A stretch of 64,000 nt of DNA. Source: Rhodanobacteraceae bacterium. Lineage in GTDB: Bacteria; Pseudomonadota; Gammaproteobacteria; Xanthomonadales; SZUA-5. Under the pieces are notes generated by a model. It was not told where the DNA came from. It worked only from the letters and a program-made list of their open reading frames with translations, and did no database searches. The stretch covers positions 1-64,000 of the forward strand of contig JADKFD010000003.1 in NCBI GenBank assembly GCA_016717705.1. Reading direction: 5' to 3'. The position numbers and the translations under genes are program-made. Shown one piece after another: positions 15,817 to 26,709 of the stretch (its first letter is position 1; each line of letters opens with the position of its first letter).

Positions 15817-17674
15817 TTACAGCAGCACGCGCGTGCCGAGTTCGACCACCTGGTTGGCCGGCAGCCGGAAGTAGGAACTGGCGTCGTCGGCCTGGCGGCT
15901 CATCGTCGCGTACAGATGCGCGCGCCAGCTGACCATATGCCCGGGGCCATCATCGATGACCGAACGCGCCACGACGTAGGTCACCGCGATGGCGTCGGTC
16001 AGGCCGAGCTGGTCGGCGTGGGCAAGCAATACTGCCGGGACATCCGGCTCGTCGCGAAAACCAAAGCGCACGCGCACGTCCATCAAGCCGGCGCCGAGCA
16101 CGCTGGCCGCCAGGCGCTGCTGCGGTGGCGCGCGCGGCACTTCGAGGAATTCGATGTGCACGAACAGGATGCGCTCGTGCAGCACGCGGAAGTGCTTGAG
16201 TCCGTGCAGCAGCGCACTCGGTACCAGGCTGGGGTCGGAATTGAGGTAGACCGCGGTGCCGGGTACGCGCGGCACGCCCGGCCGTCAGCGCCGATGCGCA
16301 GGCGTCCATCGGCAGATCCAGGCGCTTGCGCTCGACGGCGACCAGCGCGCTGCCACGCCGCCAGGTGGTCAGCAGCAGGAAGATCAAGGCACCCAGCACC
16401 AGCGGGAACCAGCCACCGTGCATGAACTTCATCGCATTGGAGGCGAAGAACACCGTTTCGATCAGCAACAGCAGCGCCAGGAAACCGAGCAACAGCGCGC
16501 GTCGGCGCGAATGTCCCTGCGCCGCGATCACGGCGGTCAACAGGGTGGTGACGATCATCGTTCCCGACACCGCAATGCCATAGGCAGCGGCGAGCGCACC
16601 GGAGGAGCCGAAGGCCAGCACCAGCAGCAATACCGCGACCAGCATCAGCCAGTTCACCGCCGGCACGTAGATCTGCCCGCGTTCGCTGTCGGAGGTGTGC
16701 AACAGGCGGATGCGCGGCAGGTAACCCAGGCGCGAGGCCTGCAGGGTCAGCGAATAGGCGCCAGTGATGGTGGCCTGCGAAGCGATCACGGTGGCCGCCG
16801 CTGCCAGCGCCACCAGCGGCCACAGGAACCATTCCGGCGCCAGGCCGTAGAAAGGGTTTTCCGCGGCGGCCGGATTGCGCATCACCAGCGCCCCCTGGCC
16901 AAAATAGTTGAGCAGCAACGCCGGACACACCAGGCCGTACCAGGCCACGCGCACCGGCCAGGCGCCGAAGTGGCCCATGTCGGCGTACAGCGCCTCGCCA
17001 CCGGTGAGCGCCAGGAATACCGCGCTCATCAGCACAAATGCGGCGAACGGATGCTCGATGGCAAAGCCCAGGGCATGGCGCGGATCGATCGCCGCCAGTA
17101 CCTGCGGCGTCTCGATGATGCTGACCAGTCCGAGTACACCGAGCACGATGAACCATAACAGCGTGATCGGTCCGAAGGAGACGCCGACGCGCCCGGTGCC
17201 ATGGCGCTGCACCAGGAACAGGCCGAACAGGATGCCGAGCGTGATCGGCAGCACCCAGTGCTCCAGCGAAGGCGCCGCCAGCGCCACACCCTCGATGGCC
17301 GAGAGCACCGAGATCGCCGGGGTGATGATGGCGTCGCCGTAGAACAAGGCCGCGGCAAACACCCCGAGCACGATCACCATGGCCGCCAGTCGCGGATTGG
17401 CGGCACTGGCGCGATGCGCCAGCGCGGTCAGCGCCAGCACGCCGCCCTCACCGTCGTTGTCGTGGCGCAGCACCACCCAGACGTATTTGAGCGAGACCAC
17501 CAGCGTGATCGCCCAGAACAGTGCCGACAGCGTCACCAGTACATTGGCGGGTGTTGGCGCCAAGCCATGCGCAGGAACGAAGGCTTCCTTGAACGCATAG
17601 AGCGGACTGGTGCCGATATCGCCATAGACGATGCCCAAGGCAGCCAGGACCAGAGCAGGTTTCTTCGATTGCAT
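15817..17674 (-). CDS. kup: Kup low-affinity potassium transporter (one frame change)
   Basis: A KUP/HAK/KT family symporter of about 619 residues. The N-terminus is classic: ALGIVYGDIGTSPLYAFKEAF, then SLKYVWVVLRHDNDGEGG and LALTGGEALYADMGHFG, with about twelve membrane helices. After LDLPMDACASALTAG the frame changes at about 16275; the expected continuation PRVPGTAVYLNSDPSLVPSA to VVELGTRVLL is in the next frame and ends at 15817. ATG at 17674 is chosen over an in-frame upstream codon because it starts at the family N-terminus. With kdpFABC 3 kb away, two unrelated potassium importers sit close together. Confidence 0.92.
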
Positions 17675-17893
17675 GGGATTCGCTTCGGCGCAGAGGCAGA
17701 CGATCGGCGGAGCTGGCTCCAAGGGAGCGCTCGTCAACCCCGGGTTTCGTGGGAGCGATGCGGTCGCAGGATCGCGATGGAATCTGCCCGACGCGCCACA
17801 CGTAAACAAGCAAATCGCCGCCGACTTTACGCAGGCTTTACGCCCCCGAGGGCCAACGCTGCCGTGAACCGACTGGCAACTGGCGCAAGCGCC

Positions 17894-17929
17894 CGCCGGT
17901 GAACGGCTGCGCCGTACACCGGCCTACCC
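17894..17929. repeat. Palindromic intergenic repeat, family 4 (half copy)
   Basis: GCCGGTGAACGGCTGCGCCG followed by TACACCGGCCTACCC, one arm of the element seen complete at 50326 and 51915. It lies just past the 3' end of nrdJb. Confidence 0.7.
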
Positions 17930-17940
17930 AAGGCCAAGCT

Positions 17941-18732
17941 TTAGCCGCACTTGGAATAGCCGCAGTTCAGGCAGGTCTGGCAGCCATCCATCAGCACCAT
18001 GGCCTTGGTATTGCACTTGCCGCACATCAACGCGCTCGGCGGAAAGGAGGCGCTGGTCGGCTCGATCGGCACGATGACCAATCCCGCCTTGGCTTCGGGC
18101 TCGCGGCTCACTTCAGCGTTTTTTTTTGCGCCATCGGCGTTTTGCGCATCGTATTGCGCGCGCTTTTTCGAGATCGCTTCACGCTGTTCGATGCTCAGTT
18201 CGTCGCCGATCAGCATGCCGATCTTCTTCAGGTGGTCCTCGACGACAAAACCCAGCTCAGCGACGATCGACGGCATGTAAACGCCACCGGTCTTGAAGTA
18301 GCCACCGCGCGGATCAAAAACGGCCTTGAGCTCTTCGACGATGAAGGTGACATCGCCCCCCTTGCGAAAAACCGCGCTCATGATGCGCGTCAACGCCACC
18401 GCCCACTGGAAGTGGTCCATGTTCTTCGAGTTGATGAACACTTCGAACGGGCGTCGCGACTCGTGCTCGGTACCCTGATTGAGCACGATGTCATTGATGG
18501 TCACGTACAGCGCATGTTCGAACAGCGGCGATTTGATCTTGTAGGTGCTGCCATCGAGCATTTCCGGACGCTCGACGCGCTCGTGCATGTGAATCACTTC
18601 GGCGGTCGGCAGTTCCACCGGCGGCGGGGCGGTCGCCGCAGCGCGTGTGGCCTCTGCAGCTTCGGCCTTGGCCCGGTCCTCCGGCATCTGTACCGCGTAG
18701 CCGGTGATTTTCTTGCTGATCTTGATCGTCAT
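17941..18732 (-). CDS. nrdJb: NrdJb, C-terminal component of class II ribonucleotide reductase
   Basis: A 263-residue protein corresponding to the C-terminal part of vitamin-B12-dependent ribonucleotide reductases that is a separate gene in pseudomonads and xanthomonads. Visible are a TSCPD-like region (VEELKAVFDPRGGYFKTGG) and a C-terminal zinc-ribbon with six Cys in MCGKCNTKAMVLMDGCQTC followed by LNCGYSKCG, which carries the redox-active cysteines expected to re-reduce the large subunit. ATG at 18732 (MTIKISKKITG) is chosen for family agreement. Unusually, two unrelated genes separate it from nrdJ on the same strand. Confidence 0.85.
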   Translation of the reverse strand: MTIKISKKITGYAVQMPEDRAKAEAAEATRAAATAPPPVELPTAEVIHMHERVERPEMLDGSTYKIKSPLFEHALYVTINDIVLNQGTEHESRRPFEVFINSKNMDHFQWAVALTRIMSAVFRKGGDVTFIVEELKAVFDPRGGYFKTGGVYMPSIVAELGFVVEDHLKKIGMLIGDELSIEQREAISKKRAQYDAQNADGAKKNAEVSREPEAKAGLVIVPIEPTSASFPPSALMCGKCNTKAMVLMDGCQTCLNCGYSKCG

Positions 18733-18838
18733 CGTCGGACTTCCCGGGCGTGGCCTGATCAGGCTGCGCCAATCAAATATCGACCGCACACTGGCGGCAT
18801 GGATTTTGGCGCGCGGCCCGCAGGCGCGCGCAGCGACA

Positions 18839-19375
18839 TCATTTTGCCGAAATGAGCTTGAGCTCGCCGCCCTGCTGGTATGCGGTCAGCAATTCCAGAT
18901 CGCGGCCGATACGTGCCAACTCGAGCAGATGGTCGACCTGGATGGGATGCTCCGAGTCATTCATCAGGATGACCTGATCGATCACGTAGATGCGCTTGAC
19001 CTCAGCCAGCGCCTCCTCCAGCGCCATGCCATCGTAGACCTGATCCTGGAACAGGAACTGACCCTCTCCGTGCGGCATGAGTTCGACCCGAAGTCGTTGT
19101 CCGGGAACCAGATCGGCCGGCAACGCAACCTTGTTGGCGCTGCCGCTGCCCGGCTCCAGTTTCGGCGGCGGCGCATTGGCGGACAGCACTGCTTCTTTCA
19201 GAGCCTGCTGCGACTTGTCGGCGCCATATTTGGCATTGAGCTCCGCCAGGTGCTTCTCGTAGGCATCCCGGCTGCGCGGCGCCAGGGTGGTTTCGCCTTT
19301 GGCGGTCTGTGATTGCGCCCACGCCTGATCGCCGATGAGGGTCACGGCCACAACCAATGCCATCCAGAACTTCAT
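18839..19375 (-). CDS. Exported hypothetical protein
   Basis: A 178-residue protein starting MKFWMALVVAVTLIGDQAWA, a good Sec signal peptide with cleavage after AWA. The mature part is hydrophilic with an acidic helical centre (YEKHLAELNAKYGADKSQQA) and a C-terminal region of beta strands. I see no known domain. It sits between nrdJb and the histone-like gene on the same strand. Confidence 0.65.
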   Translation of the reverse strand: MKFWMALVVAVTLIGDQAWAQSQTAKGETTLAPRSRDAYEKHLAELNAKYGADKSQQALKEAVLSANAPPPKLEPGSGSANKVALPADLVPGQRLRVELMPHGEGQFLFQDQVYDGMALEEALAEVKRIYVIDQVILMNDSEHPIQVDHLLELARIGRDLELLTAYQQGGELKLISAK

Positions 19376-19461
19376 GTACGGTCTCCTGGCACCTGCAATG
19401 CGGGTGCGCAAATGCTTGCTCCCCGGCCGGCGTTCCGGCCGGGGACGCATGACAGCCTTGG

Positions 19462-20054
19462 TTACTTCTTTGCAGCTGGCTTTTTGGCCGGCCTGGCAGC
19501 CGGCGCGGCCCTGGCGGCCGGCTGGCGGGCGCTGCCTTCGCCGCGGGCTTGGCCGGTGCTGCCTTGGCTGCAGGCTTGGCCGCTGGCTTCTTCGCCGGAG
19601 CCTTCGCGGCCGCGGCCGGCTTCTTGGCTGCCGGAGCAGCTTTCTTGGCCGGTGCCTTCTTGGCGGCAGGCTTCGCCGTTCCGGTGGCCTTGGCTACGGC
19701 TGCCTTGACGTCGGTCTTGGCCTTGGCGACCGCCTTCTTGGCATCCTTGACCTTGCCGGCGACGGCCTTCTCGACCTTGGCGACGGCCTTCTTGGCATCC
19801 TTCACCTTGCCAGCGACGGCCTTTTCCACCTTCGCTTCAGCCTTGACCACCGCCTTCTTGACCTCGGTGGCCTTGGCCGAGACCGCCTTCTTCGCGGCAT
19901 CGATCTGCTTGGCCGCGGACTTCTTGACCTTGGCCACCTGCGCCTCGGCCGCTGCGACCACCTCCTTGCCCTCGGCAATCAACTTTTCGCCGATGGCTTC
20001 CGCTTTGTCCTTCAACGTTTCGACCTTGCCAGCACCTGCTTTCTTGCCTTTCAT
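19462..20054 (-). CDS. Histone H1-like Lys/Ala-rich DNA-binding protein (one frame change)
   Basis: About 197 residues, almost entirely Lys, Ala, Val and Pro. After a short N-terminal helix (MKGKKAGAGKVETLKDKAEA) come repeats of KAVAGKVKDAKKAVAKVE, then a PAKKAAPAAKKPA tail like eukaryotic H1 C-terminal tails and bacterial AlgP/Hc1 proteins. It should bind and compact DNA. Near 19520 the frame changes by one; the expected ending ARPAKKPAAKK closes with TAA at 19462. Uncorrected, the frame would run far into the next gene. ATG at 20054 has GAGGGAG upstream. Purine-rich repeats here are prone to both real slippage and sequence error. Confidence 0.8.
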
Positions 20055-20135
20055 GACGACCACTCCCTCGCTCAAGTCAGCGCCCCGGCGGGTCCATCAA
20101 ACCCAAGTACCTCCGTCAACCACCCGCAGGCGTCC

Positions 20136-22284
20136 TCAAAACTTGCCGTAATAACCTTCCTTCAGCGCATCGAAGAGATTGGCGGCGGTATGCATTTCGC
20201 CATCGTATTCGATCTCTTCGTTGCCCTTGGCCTCGACCACGCTGCCATCCTCGAGTTCAAAGCGATAGGTCGTGTTTTCGAGGTCCTGCTCCTTCACCAG
20301 CACACCCTGGAACGCAGCTGGATTGAAGCGGAAGGTGGTGCAGCCCTTCAAGCCCTGCTTGTGGGCATACAGGTAAATGTCCTTGAAGTCTGCGTACGCA
20401 TAGTCGGTAGGCACATTGGCCGTCTTGCTGATCGATGAGTCGACCCACTTCTGCGCCGCCGCCTGGATGTCGACATGCTCCTTCGGGTGAATGTCGTCGG
20501 CGGAGACGAAATAGTCCGGCAGCTTCTCGTCGGCCTTTTCGCTGTAAGGCATTGCCCCTGGAGTTCACCAATTGCCGATATGCGAGCAACTCAAAACTGA
20601 AGACCTCGACTTTTTCCTTGGACATCTTACCTTCGCGGATGACGTTGCGCGAGTAGTGGTGCGCAAACGAGGGCTCGATGCCATTGCTGGCATTGTTACC
20701 GATCGACAGCGAAATCGTGCCGGTCGGCGCAATCGAGCTGTGATGCGTGAAGCGCGCGCCGGTTTCGCTGAGCTCGGCCACCAGCTCCGGCGCTACCGAC
20801 GCCAGACGCTGCATGTAGCGCGAGTACTTGCTGTGCAGCAGGCGGCCGGGAATGCGATCGCCGACGTGATAGCCGTCGCCGGCCATTTCCGGGCGCTTGC
20901 GCAACATCTCGCCAGTGACTTCGAAGTCCTCCAGCATGATCGGCGCCGGCCCCTTTTCCTTGGCCAGGATCAGCGCCTCTTCCCAGCCGGCGACCGCCAT
21001 GTCGCGCGAGACGGCGTCGGTGAACTCCAGCGATTCGGGTGAGCCATAGCGCATCTTGAGCATGGTCAGCGTCGAGCCCAGGCCGAGAAAGCCCATGCCA
21101 TGGCGCCGCTTGCGCATGATCTCGTTGCGCTGGCCTTCGAGCGGCAGGCCGTTGACCTCGACGACGTTGTCGAGCATGCGCGTGAACACGCGCACCACTT
21201 CCTTGTACTCGTCCCAGTCGAAGCGCGCGCGCGGCGTGAACGGCTCACGCACGAACTTGGTCAGGTTGACCGATCCGAGCAGGCACGAGCCATAGGGCGG
21301 CAACGGCTGTTCGCCGCAGGGATTGGTGGCGCGGATGCTCTCGCACCACCAGTTGTTGTTCATCTCGTTGACGCGATCGATCAGGATGAAGCCCGGCTCG
21401 GCGAAATCGTAGGTCGAGGTCATGATCATTTCCCACAGACCCTTGGCACGGATGTGCCCATAGATCTTGCAGGCGACCAGACCATCATCGCGACTGACGT
21501 AATTGTGCTTCGTCGGCCATTCGCGCCAGATGACCTGGGTGGGATCGGTCACGTCGATTTCGTGCTGTTCCTTGATGTGCACCGGGAACACCAGCGGCCA
21601 GTCGCCATCGGTTTCGACCGCGTGGATGAACTCGTCGGTGATCAGCAGCGACAGGTTGAACTGGCGCAGACGCCCGTCCTCGCGCTTGGCCTTGATGAAC
21701 TCCTTGACGTCCGGATGAGCGATGTCGAAGGTGCCCATCTGCGCGCCGCGACGGCCACCGGCGCTGGACACGGTGAAACACATCTTGTCGTAGATATCCA
21801 TGAACGACAGCGGCCCGGAGGTGTAGGCGCCGGCGCCCGACACATAGGCGCCACGCGGGCGCAGCGTCGAGAACTCGTAACCGATGCCGCAACCGGCCTT
21901 GAGCGTCAGTCCGGCCTCGTGCACCTTGCCGAGGATATCGTCCATCGAGTCGCCGATGGTGCCGGACACCGTGCAGTTGATCGTGCTGGTCGCCGGCTTG
22001 TGCTCCAGGGCGCCGGCGTTGCTGGTGATGCGCCCGGCCGGAATCGCACCGCGACGCAACGCCCACAGAAAGCGTTCGTACCAGTACGCACGCTTGTCGG
22101 GTGTCGCTTCGGAGTCGGCCAGGGCGCGCGCCACGCGCTTGAAGCTGTCATCGATGGTGCGGTCGATCGGGTCGCCCAATTTGCTCTTCAGGCGGTACTT
22201 CTTGTCCCAGATGTCCTGGGAGGCGGGCTGCAAGGGAATTTCCACGGCGTCACTGCGTACCGCTTCGAGACGAACGGTGCTCAT
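20136..22284 (-). CDS. nrdJ: NrdJ, cobalamin-dependent class II ribonucleotide reductase (one frame change)
   Basis: The catalytic subunit, about 716 residues, reducing ribonucleotides with adenosylcobalamin and needing no oxygen or diferric centre. Motifs: STINCTVSGTIGDSMDD (first redox Cys), SSAGGRRGAQMGTFD, the radical-site loop ATNPCGEQPLPPYGSCLLGS with the conserved N-x-C-G-E, APTGTISLSIGNNASNGIEP. The frame changes by one near 20555; the C-terminal part MPYSEKADEKLPDYFVS to EGYYGKF is in the next frame and ends at 20136. ATG at 22284 is preferred over a codon at 22341. Two NrdR boxes lie 55-103 bases upstream. Confidence 0.93.
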
Positions 22285-22338
22285 CAAATATTGCCTCCCC
22301 AGGCATAAGGCGCGTTTTCTTATTGTGTTGCGGCTGAG

Positions 22339-22386
22339 CAACTAGCTCTTGGTGCCCGCCCGCAGCTCGACCACTACATCTAGTGG
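22339..22386 (-). promoter_or_regulatory. Pair of NrdR boxes upstream of nrdJ
   Basis: The sequence CCACTACATCTAGTGG at 22371-22386 fits the NrdR consensus acaCwAtATaTwGtgt at every strongly conserved position. A weaker second box, CAACTAGCTCTTGGTG at 22339-22354, keeps all but one of them. The two start 32 bases apart, three helical turns, which is how NrdR box pairs are arranged in known nrd promoters. They lie in front of nrdJ, so repression by NrdR is inferred. Confidence 0.75.
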
Positions 22387-22479
22387 TATCGGCGGCCCAG
22401 AAGTCTGGGATTCCGCCCGTGACGTCAAGAGGGATCGCCGCGGAATGTGACGCAGCGCAACCGTCTGCCGACGAGCGGC

Positions 22480-25400
22480 GAGGCGTTGGTCGGCGCTCGC
22501 GGGGGTCCACCGGCAACCAGGAGCCGGCGATGTCATCGACCGGCAGCGGCCGGCAAACAGGAAGCCCTGGCCCATCGGCAGCCCAGGTCGCGCAGCGCCT
22601 GACACTGGGCGTGGGTTTCGATGCCCTCGCCGATCACTTCCAGGTCCAGCGAATCGGCGAGCGCGTGGATCGCCTTCACCACCGCCGCACTGCCACCCAC
22701 CTGTCCCGGCTTGAGGTCGGCGACAAAGGAGCGGTCGATCTTCAGGGTGTCGATCGGCAGGCGCTGCAGATAGCTCAGCGAGGAATAGCCGGTGCCGAAA
22801 TCATCAAGTTGCACCAGCACGCCCGCTTCGCGCAGTACCTCCAGCAAGCGCCGTACGTGGTCCGGGTTTTCCAGCAGCGCGCCCTCGGTGACCTCCAGAC
22901 GCACCCGGTGGCGCGTCGAGGCCGCTGGCGTCGATCAGGCGCAGCACGGACTGATCGAAATCGAAGGCGCGCATCTGCCGCGCCGACACATTGATGCTGA
23001 TGTAGGCCGATTTGACCGGCAGCCGCTGGGCGTCGCGACAGGACAGTGCGAACATCTGCCAGTCGATCTGCTCGATCGAACCGTTGTCCTCGGCGACATT
23101 GAGAAATTCCCCGGGCAGCAGCAGCCCGCGCTCACTGTGACGCCAGCGCAGCAGCGCTTCGTAACCCACCACGCGGCGATCGTCCAGGCGCACGATCGCC
23201 TGAAAGTGTGGCTCGAACTCACCGCGCGCCAATCCCCGGCGCAGATCGCCTTCCAGATCCAGCACGCGCACCGCCTCCGCGCGCAGATGCTCGTCGAACA
23301 ACTCGAAGCGCTGTCGCCCCTGCGCCTTGGCCCGGTACATGGCGACGTCCGCATCGCGCAGCAGTTCCTCGGGTCGGGTGTAGCGCGGATGCGAGAAGGC
23401 GATGCCGATGCTGGCCGAGGTGAACAACTCCTTGCCGGCGATGCGCATCGGCTCGGACAGCGCCGCAATCAGGCGCTCGGCAACCTGGGTGGCCCGATCC
23501 GGATGCTGCAGATCCTCCAGCAGGATCGCAAACTCATCGCCGCCCAGGCGCGACACCGTGTCGGGTTCGCGCACGGCGCTGGCCAGGCGCGCGGCCGCCT
23601 GCTTCAGCAACTCGTCGCCAACCAGATGACCGACGCTGTCGTTGACCACCTTGAAGCGATCGAGATCCAGAAACAGCACCGCAAAGCCATGGCTTTCGTT
23701 GCGCCGGAAGCGCGCCAGGGCGCGCGCCAGGCGGTCGAGCAGGTAGGCCCGATTGGGCAGTCCCGTGAGGGTGTCGTGCAGCGCCTGATGCTTGAGGGTG
23801 TCCTCGACGCGTTCGCGCTCGACGATCTGATCGGTGAGATCGCGATTGGCGATCGCCAGCTCACGCGTGCGATCTTCGACGCGGCGTTCGAGGTCGGCAT
23901 AGGCGCTGCGCAAGGAATCCTGAGCGCGCTTGCGCTCCAGTCCGTTGGCGATGTGATAGCCGACGAAGGTCAACAGCTCCTGGTCGCGCTCGGTAAAGGA
24001 GATCTCGACCGAATAGCTCTGCACCGCGACCACGCCGACGGTGCGCTCGTCGCAGATCAGCGGGACGCCGAGCCAGCACACCGAACGCGCCCAAAAGCTG
24101 CCACCTCGCCCGACAGCGCCAGCGATTCGATGGCGTGGCGATCGGCGAGCAGCGCCTGGCCGGTGCGCAGCACATATTCGGTCAATCCCGTGGCCAGTCG
24201 CCGCCGGTGCCGGGTGGCGTCGCGCTCATCGACCGAGTACGGAAATTCCAGTTCGCTACCGTCATCGGATACCAGCGCGATGTAGAAATTGCGCGCATAC
24301 AGCAACTGATCGACGATGGAATGCACCGCCGCATAGAACTCCTCCAGCGATTCGGCGGTACTGGATTTTTCGGCGATCCGATACAAGGCCGCCTGCAGGC
24401 GCTCGCTGCGCTGGCGTTCGTGGACCGCCTGGCGCAGTTAGGCGTTCGCCGCCGCCAGTTCCACGTGCGCTCCTCGACGCGCCGCTCCAGTTCCTCCTGG
24501 GCCCGCTTGCGGTCGAGCGCGGTCAGAATAGTAGCTCTGGACGACGATGGCGCCGCGTACGACACCCCCGCCGACCAGCGGCACGCCCAGCCAGTCGACG
24601 CTGTCGGGGCCTACCGATGCGTCCTGAGCCACACCCAGGCGTTCACGCAGCTGATCCGATGGCCCCATCTGCAACTGCCGACTGCGCAACATGGCCACGG
24701 TCAGACTGTTGGGAATGGACCGGATCGGAATCACCTCGTCGGGCCCCAGCGGCCGGGTCTTCGGTATCGGCAAAGTAGAGAAAGCGCAGGCTGTCGAATC
24801 CGGGTCGACCTGCACGATGAAGAAATTCTCGGCGTACATCAGTTCGCCGACGACATCGTGGATGCTGCGCAGCATGTCCGGCATGTCCAGATCGGAACTC
24901 GCCATGTCGGCAATCGCATACAGTGAGCGCTGCAGGCGCTCGGCGCGTTCCAGACGCAGTACCGACTGGGTCAGCGATTCCAGTTCCAGCAGGCGTCCGC
25001 AAACGCCGGCGATGTCCTCGATCCAAACGGTGCCCATCCGGGCGTCTGCGGCGCGACGATCTCACTCGGCCACACCAGCACCGCCTGACCCGATCACGCC
25101 CGCACATCAGATCGACACGGCAAGCGGCGCTTGCGCGCGGCGCGCCGCCAGATCCTCCAGCCAGTGGCGCCCCGCTGTCGTCAGCACGCCCGCCGGCGAC
25201 TGCCAGCATCGGCGCCGCCTGGCCGGCTGCGGCGTCCGCGCCCACCACACCAGCGCCAGTCGCGACACGCCGAAAGCCGCGCGCGCCTCGCGCGCGACCA
25301 GATGCCCGAGCGTCTCGAGATCAGTCACCCGCAGCAGCTCGCGAACAAAGCCGGCGCTGCTGGCCACGCGTGCCCCTGCGTCGCCGGGATGCACCTTCAT
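22480..25400 (-). pseudogene. Multi-GAF GGDEF-EAL cyclic-di-GMP protein, repeatedly frame-broken
   Basis: Read across frames this is one protein of about 960 residues. Order: N-terminal GAF-like segment (from ATG at 25400, ELLRVTDLETLGHLV), a second GAF (24540-25037, SIHDVVGELMYAENFFIVQV), a coiled coil, a third GAF (24000-24400), then a GGDEF domain with intact SRLGGDEFAIL and an EAL domain with YEALLRWRH and LDDFGTGYSSLSYLQRLPID. Breaks are near 25100, 24545, 24470, 24085, 22910 and 22560, plus a TAA replacing an expected CAA at about 24440. The tail WGQGFLFA...RPLPVDDIAGSWL fades out around 22480. The active-site motifs themselves are intact. Confidence 0.8.
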
Positions 25401-25593
25401 CTGCTTTCGCTGCCCTGGGTCCCCAAGCCGGACGCCTCAAGTGTAGAGCGAACATGCTCGAAACCGCGAAGGACCGTCCGTCGGCGGGCGCCGGTTTCAG
25501 GAACCTCGAGCGGCATATCGGCATGCCAATCGGGAACTGGCGCGTTGACCGCGGCTGCGGCACCATGTCGCGTCATTCCCCGCGGAGCGGTCC

Positions 25594-26549
25594 ATGATCT
25601 ACGCCAACATCCTGGAGACCATCGGCAACACGCCGGTGGTGCGCATCAACCGACTGGCACCGCCAGGCGTCGACATGTACGTCAAGGTCGAGGCCTTCAA
25701 CCCGGGCGCATCGGTCAAGGACCGCCTGGCGCTGGCGATCATTCAGGACGCCGAGGCCCGCGGCGAGCTCAAGCCGGGGCAGACGGTGGTCGAGGCCACC
25801 AGCGGCAACACCGGCATCGCCCTGGCGATGGTCTGCGCGGCTCGCGGCTATCCCTTCGTGGCGCTGATGGTGGAGACCTTTTCGATCGAACGGCGCAAGC
25901 TGATGCGCGCTTTTGGTGCCAGGGTGATCCTGACGCCAGCGGCCGAACGCGGCTCGGGCATGGTGCGCCGCGCCGAGGAACTGGCAGCAAAGCACGGCTG
26001 GTTCCTCGCCCGACAGTTCGAGAATCAGGCCAATCCGGCCTATCACCGCAACACCACCGGCCCGGAAATCCTGCGCGATTTCGCCAATCGGCGTCTGGAC
26101 TATTTCGTCAGCGGCTGGGGCACCGGCGGCACGCTGACCGGCGCCGGCCAGATGCTCAAACTGGCGCGGCCCGACATCAAGATCGTCACCACCGAGCCGG
26201 CCGCCGCGCAACTGCTCGCCGGCCAGCCATGGGCGCCGCACAAGATCCAGGGCTGGACCCCGGATTTCGTGCCGGCCGTGCTCGACCGCAGTGTGTTCGA
26301 CCAGAACATTCCGATCGATGATGTCACCGCGCGCGATACCGCGCGTCTGCTGGCCCAACACGAAGGCATTTTCGTTGGCATTTCCGCCGGCGCCACCTTG
26401 GCCGCCGCGCTGGATGTGGCGAAATCCGCGGCGCCCGGCAGCGTCATTCTGGCATGCTGCCGGATACCGGCGAGCGCTACCTGTCGACCTTCCTGTTCGA
26501 AGGGATCAGCGAGGGCTCGGATGACGAGTGGCTGGCTGGGCTGGGCTGA
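25594..26549 (+). CDS. cysM: Cysteine synthase B-type (one frame change at the 3' end)
   Basis: A pyridoxal-phosphate enzyme of about 318 residues joining O-acetylserine (or a related substrate) with a sulfur donor. Lys42 in GASVKDRLAL binds PLP; EATSGNTGIALA binds the phosphate-side substrate; SGWGTGGTLTG is the PLP phosphate loop. The frame changes at about 26452: the last 31 residues (MLPDTGERYLSTFLFEGISE to LAGLG) are in the next frame and end at the TGA at 26549. The RRKLMRAFGA pattern is nearer CysM than CysK, but this is a judgement. It is divergent from the cyclic-di-GMP gene. Confidence 0.9.
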
Positions 26550-26709
26550 GGATCGCCGAGCCCGGAGGCGACACGGCTGACAGCGGGCCTTTGTTAATCC
26601 GCAGCGGACGGTGGACCCCGCGCGATGGCAATTCAGGTGTCGGCGAGGGCGATTCGCCGAACAGGCCCGTCCCGGCTCTCTTGGCCTTCGCGTCCTGCGG
26701 ACCGGTTGG

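Noticed and set aside
19002..20075. 357-codon fusion of the histone-like gene with the exported hypothetical protein
   Set aside because: The join arises from a one-base frame change near 19520; the histone-like protein has its own TAA at 19462 in the correct frame and the next gene has its own ATG and signal peptide.
22285..22480. Cobalamin riboswitch before nrdJ
   Set aside because: I looked for a B12 box and supporting hairpins because the enzyme uses adenosylcobalamin, but found none; the NrdR boxes account for the region better.
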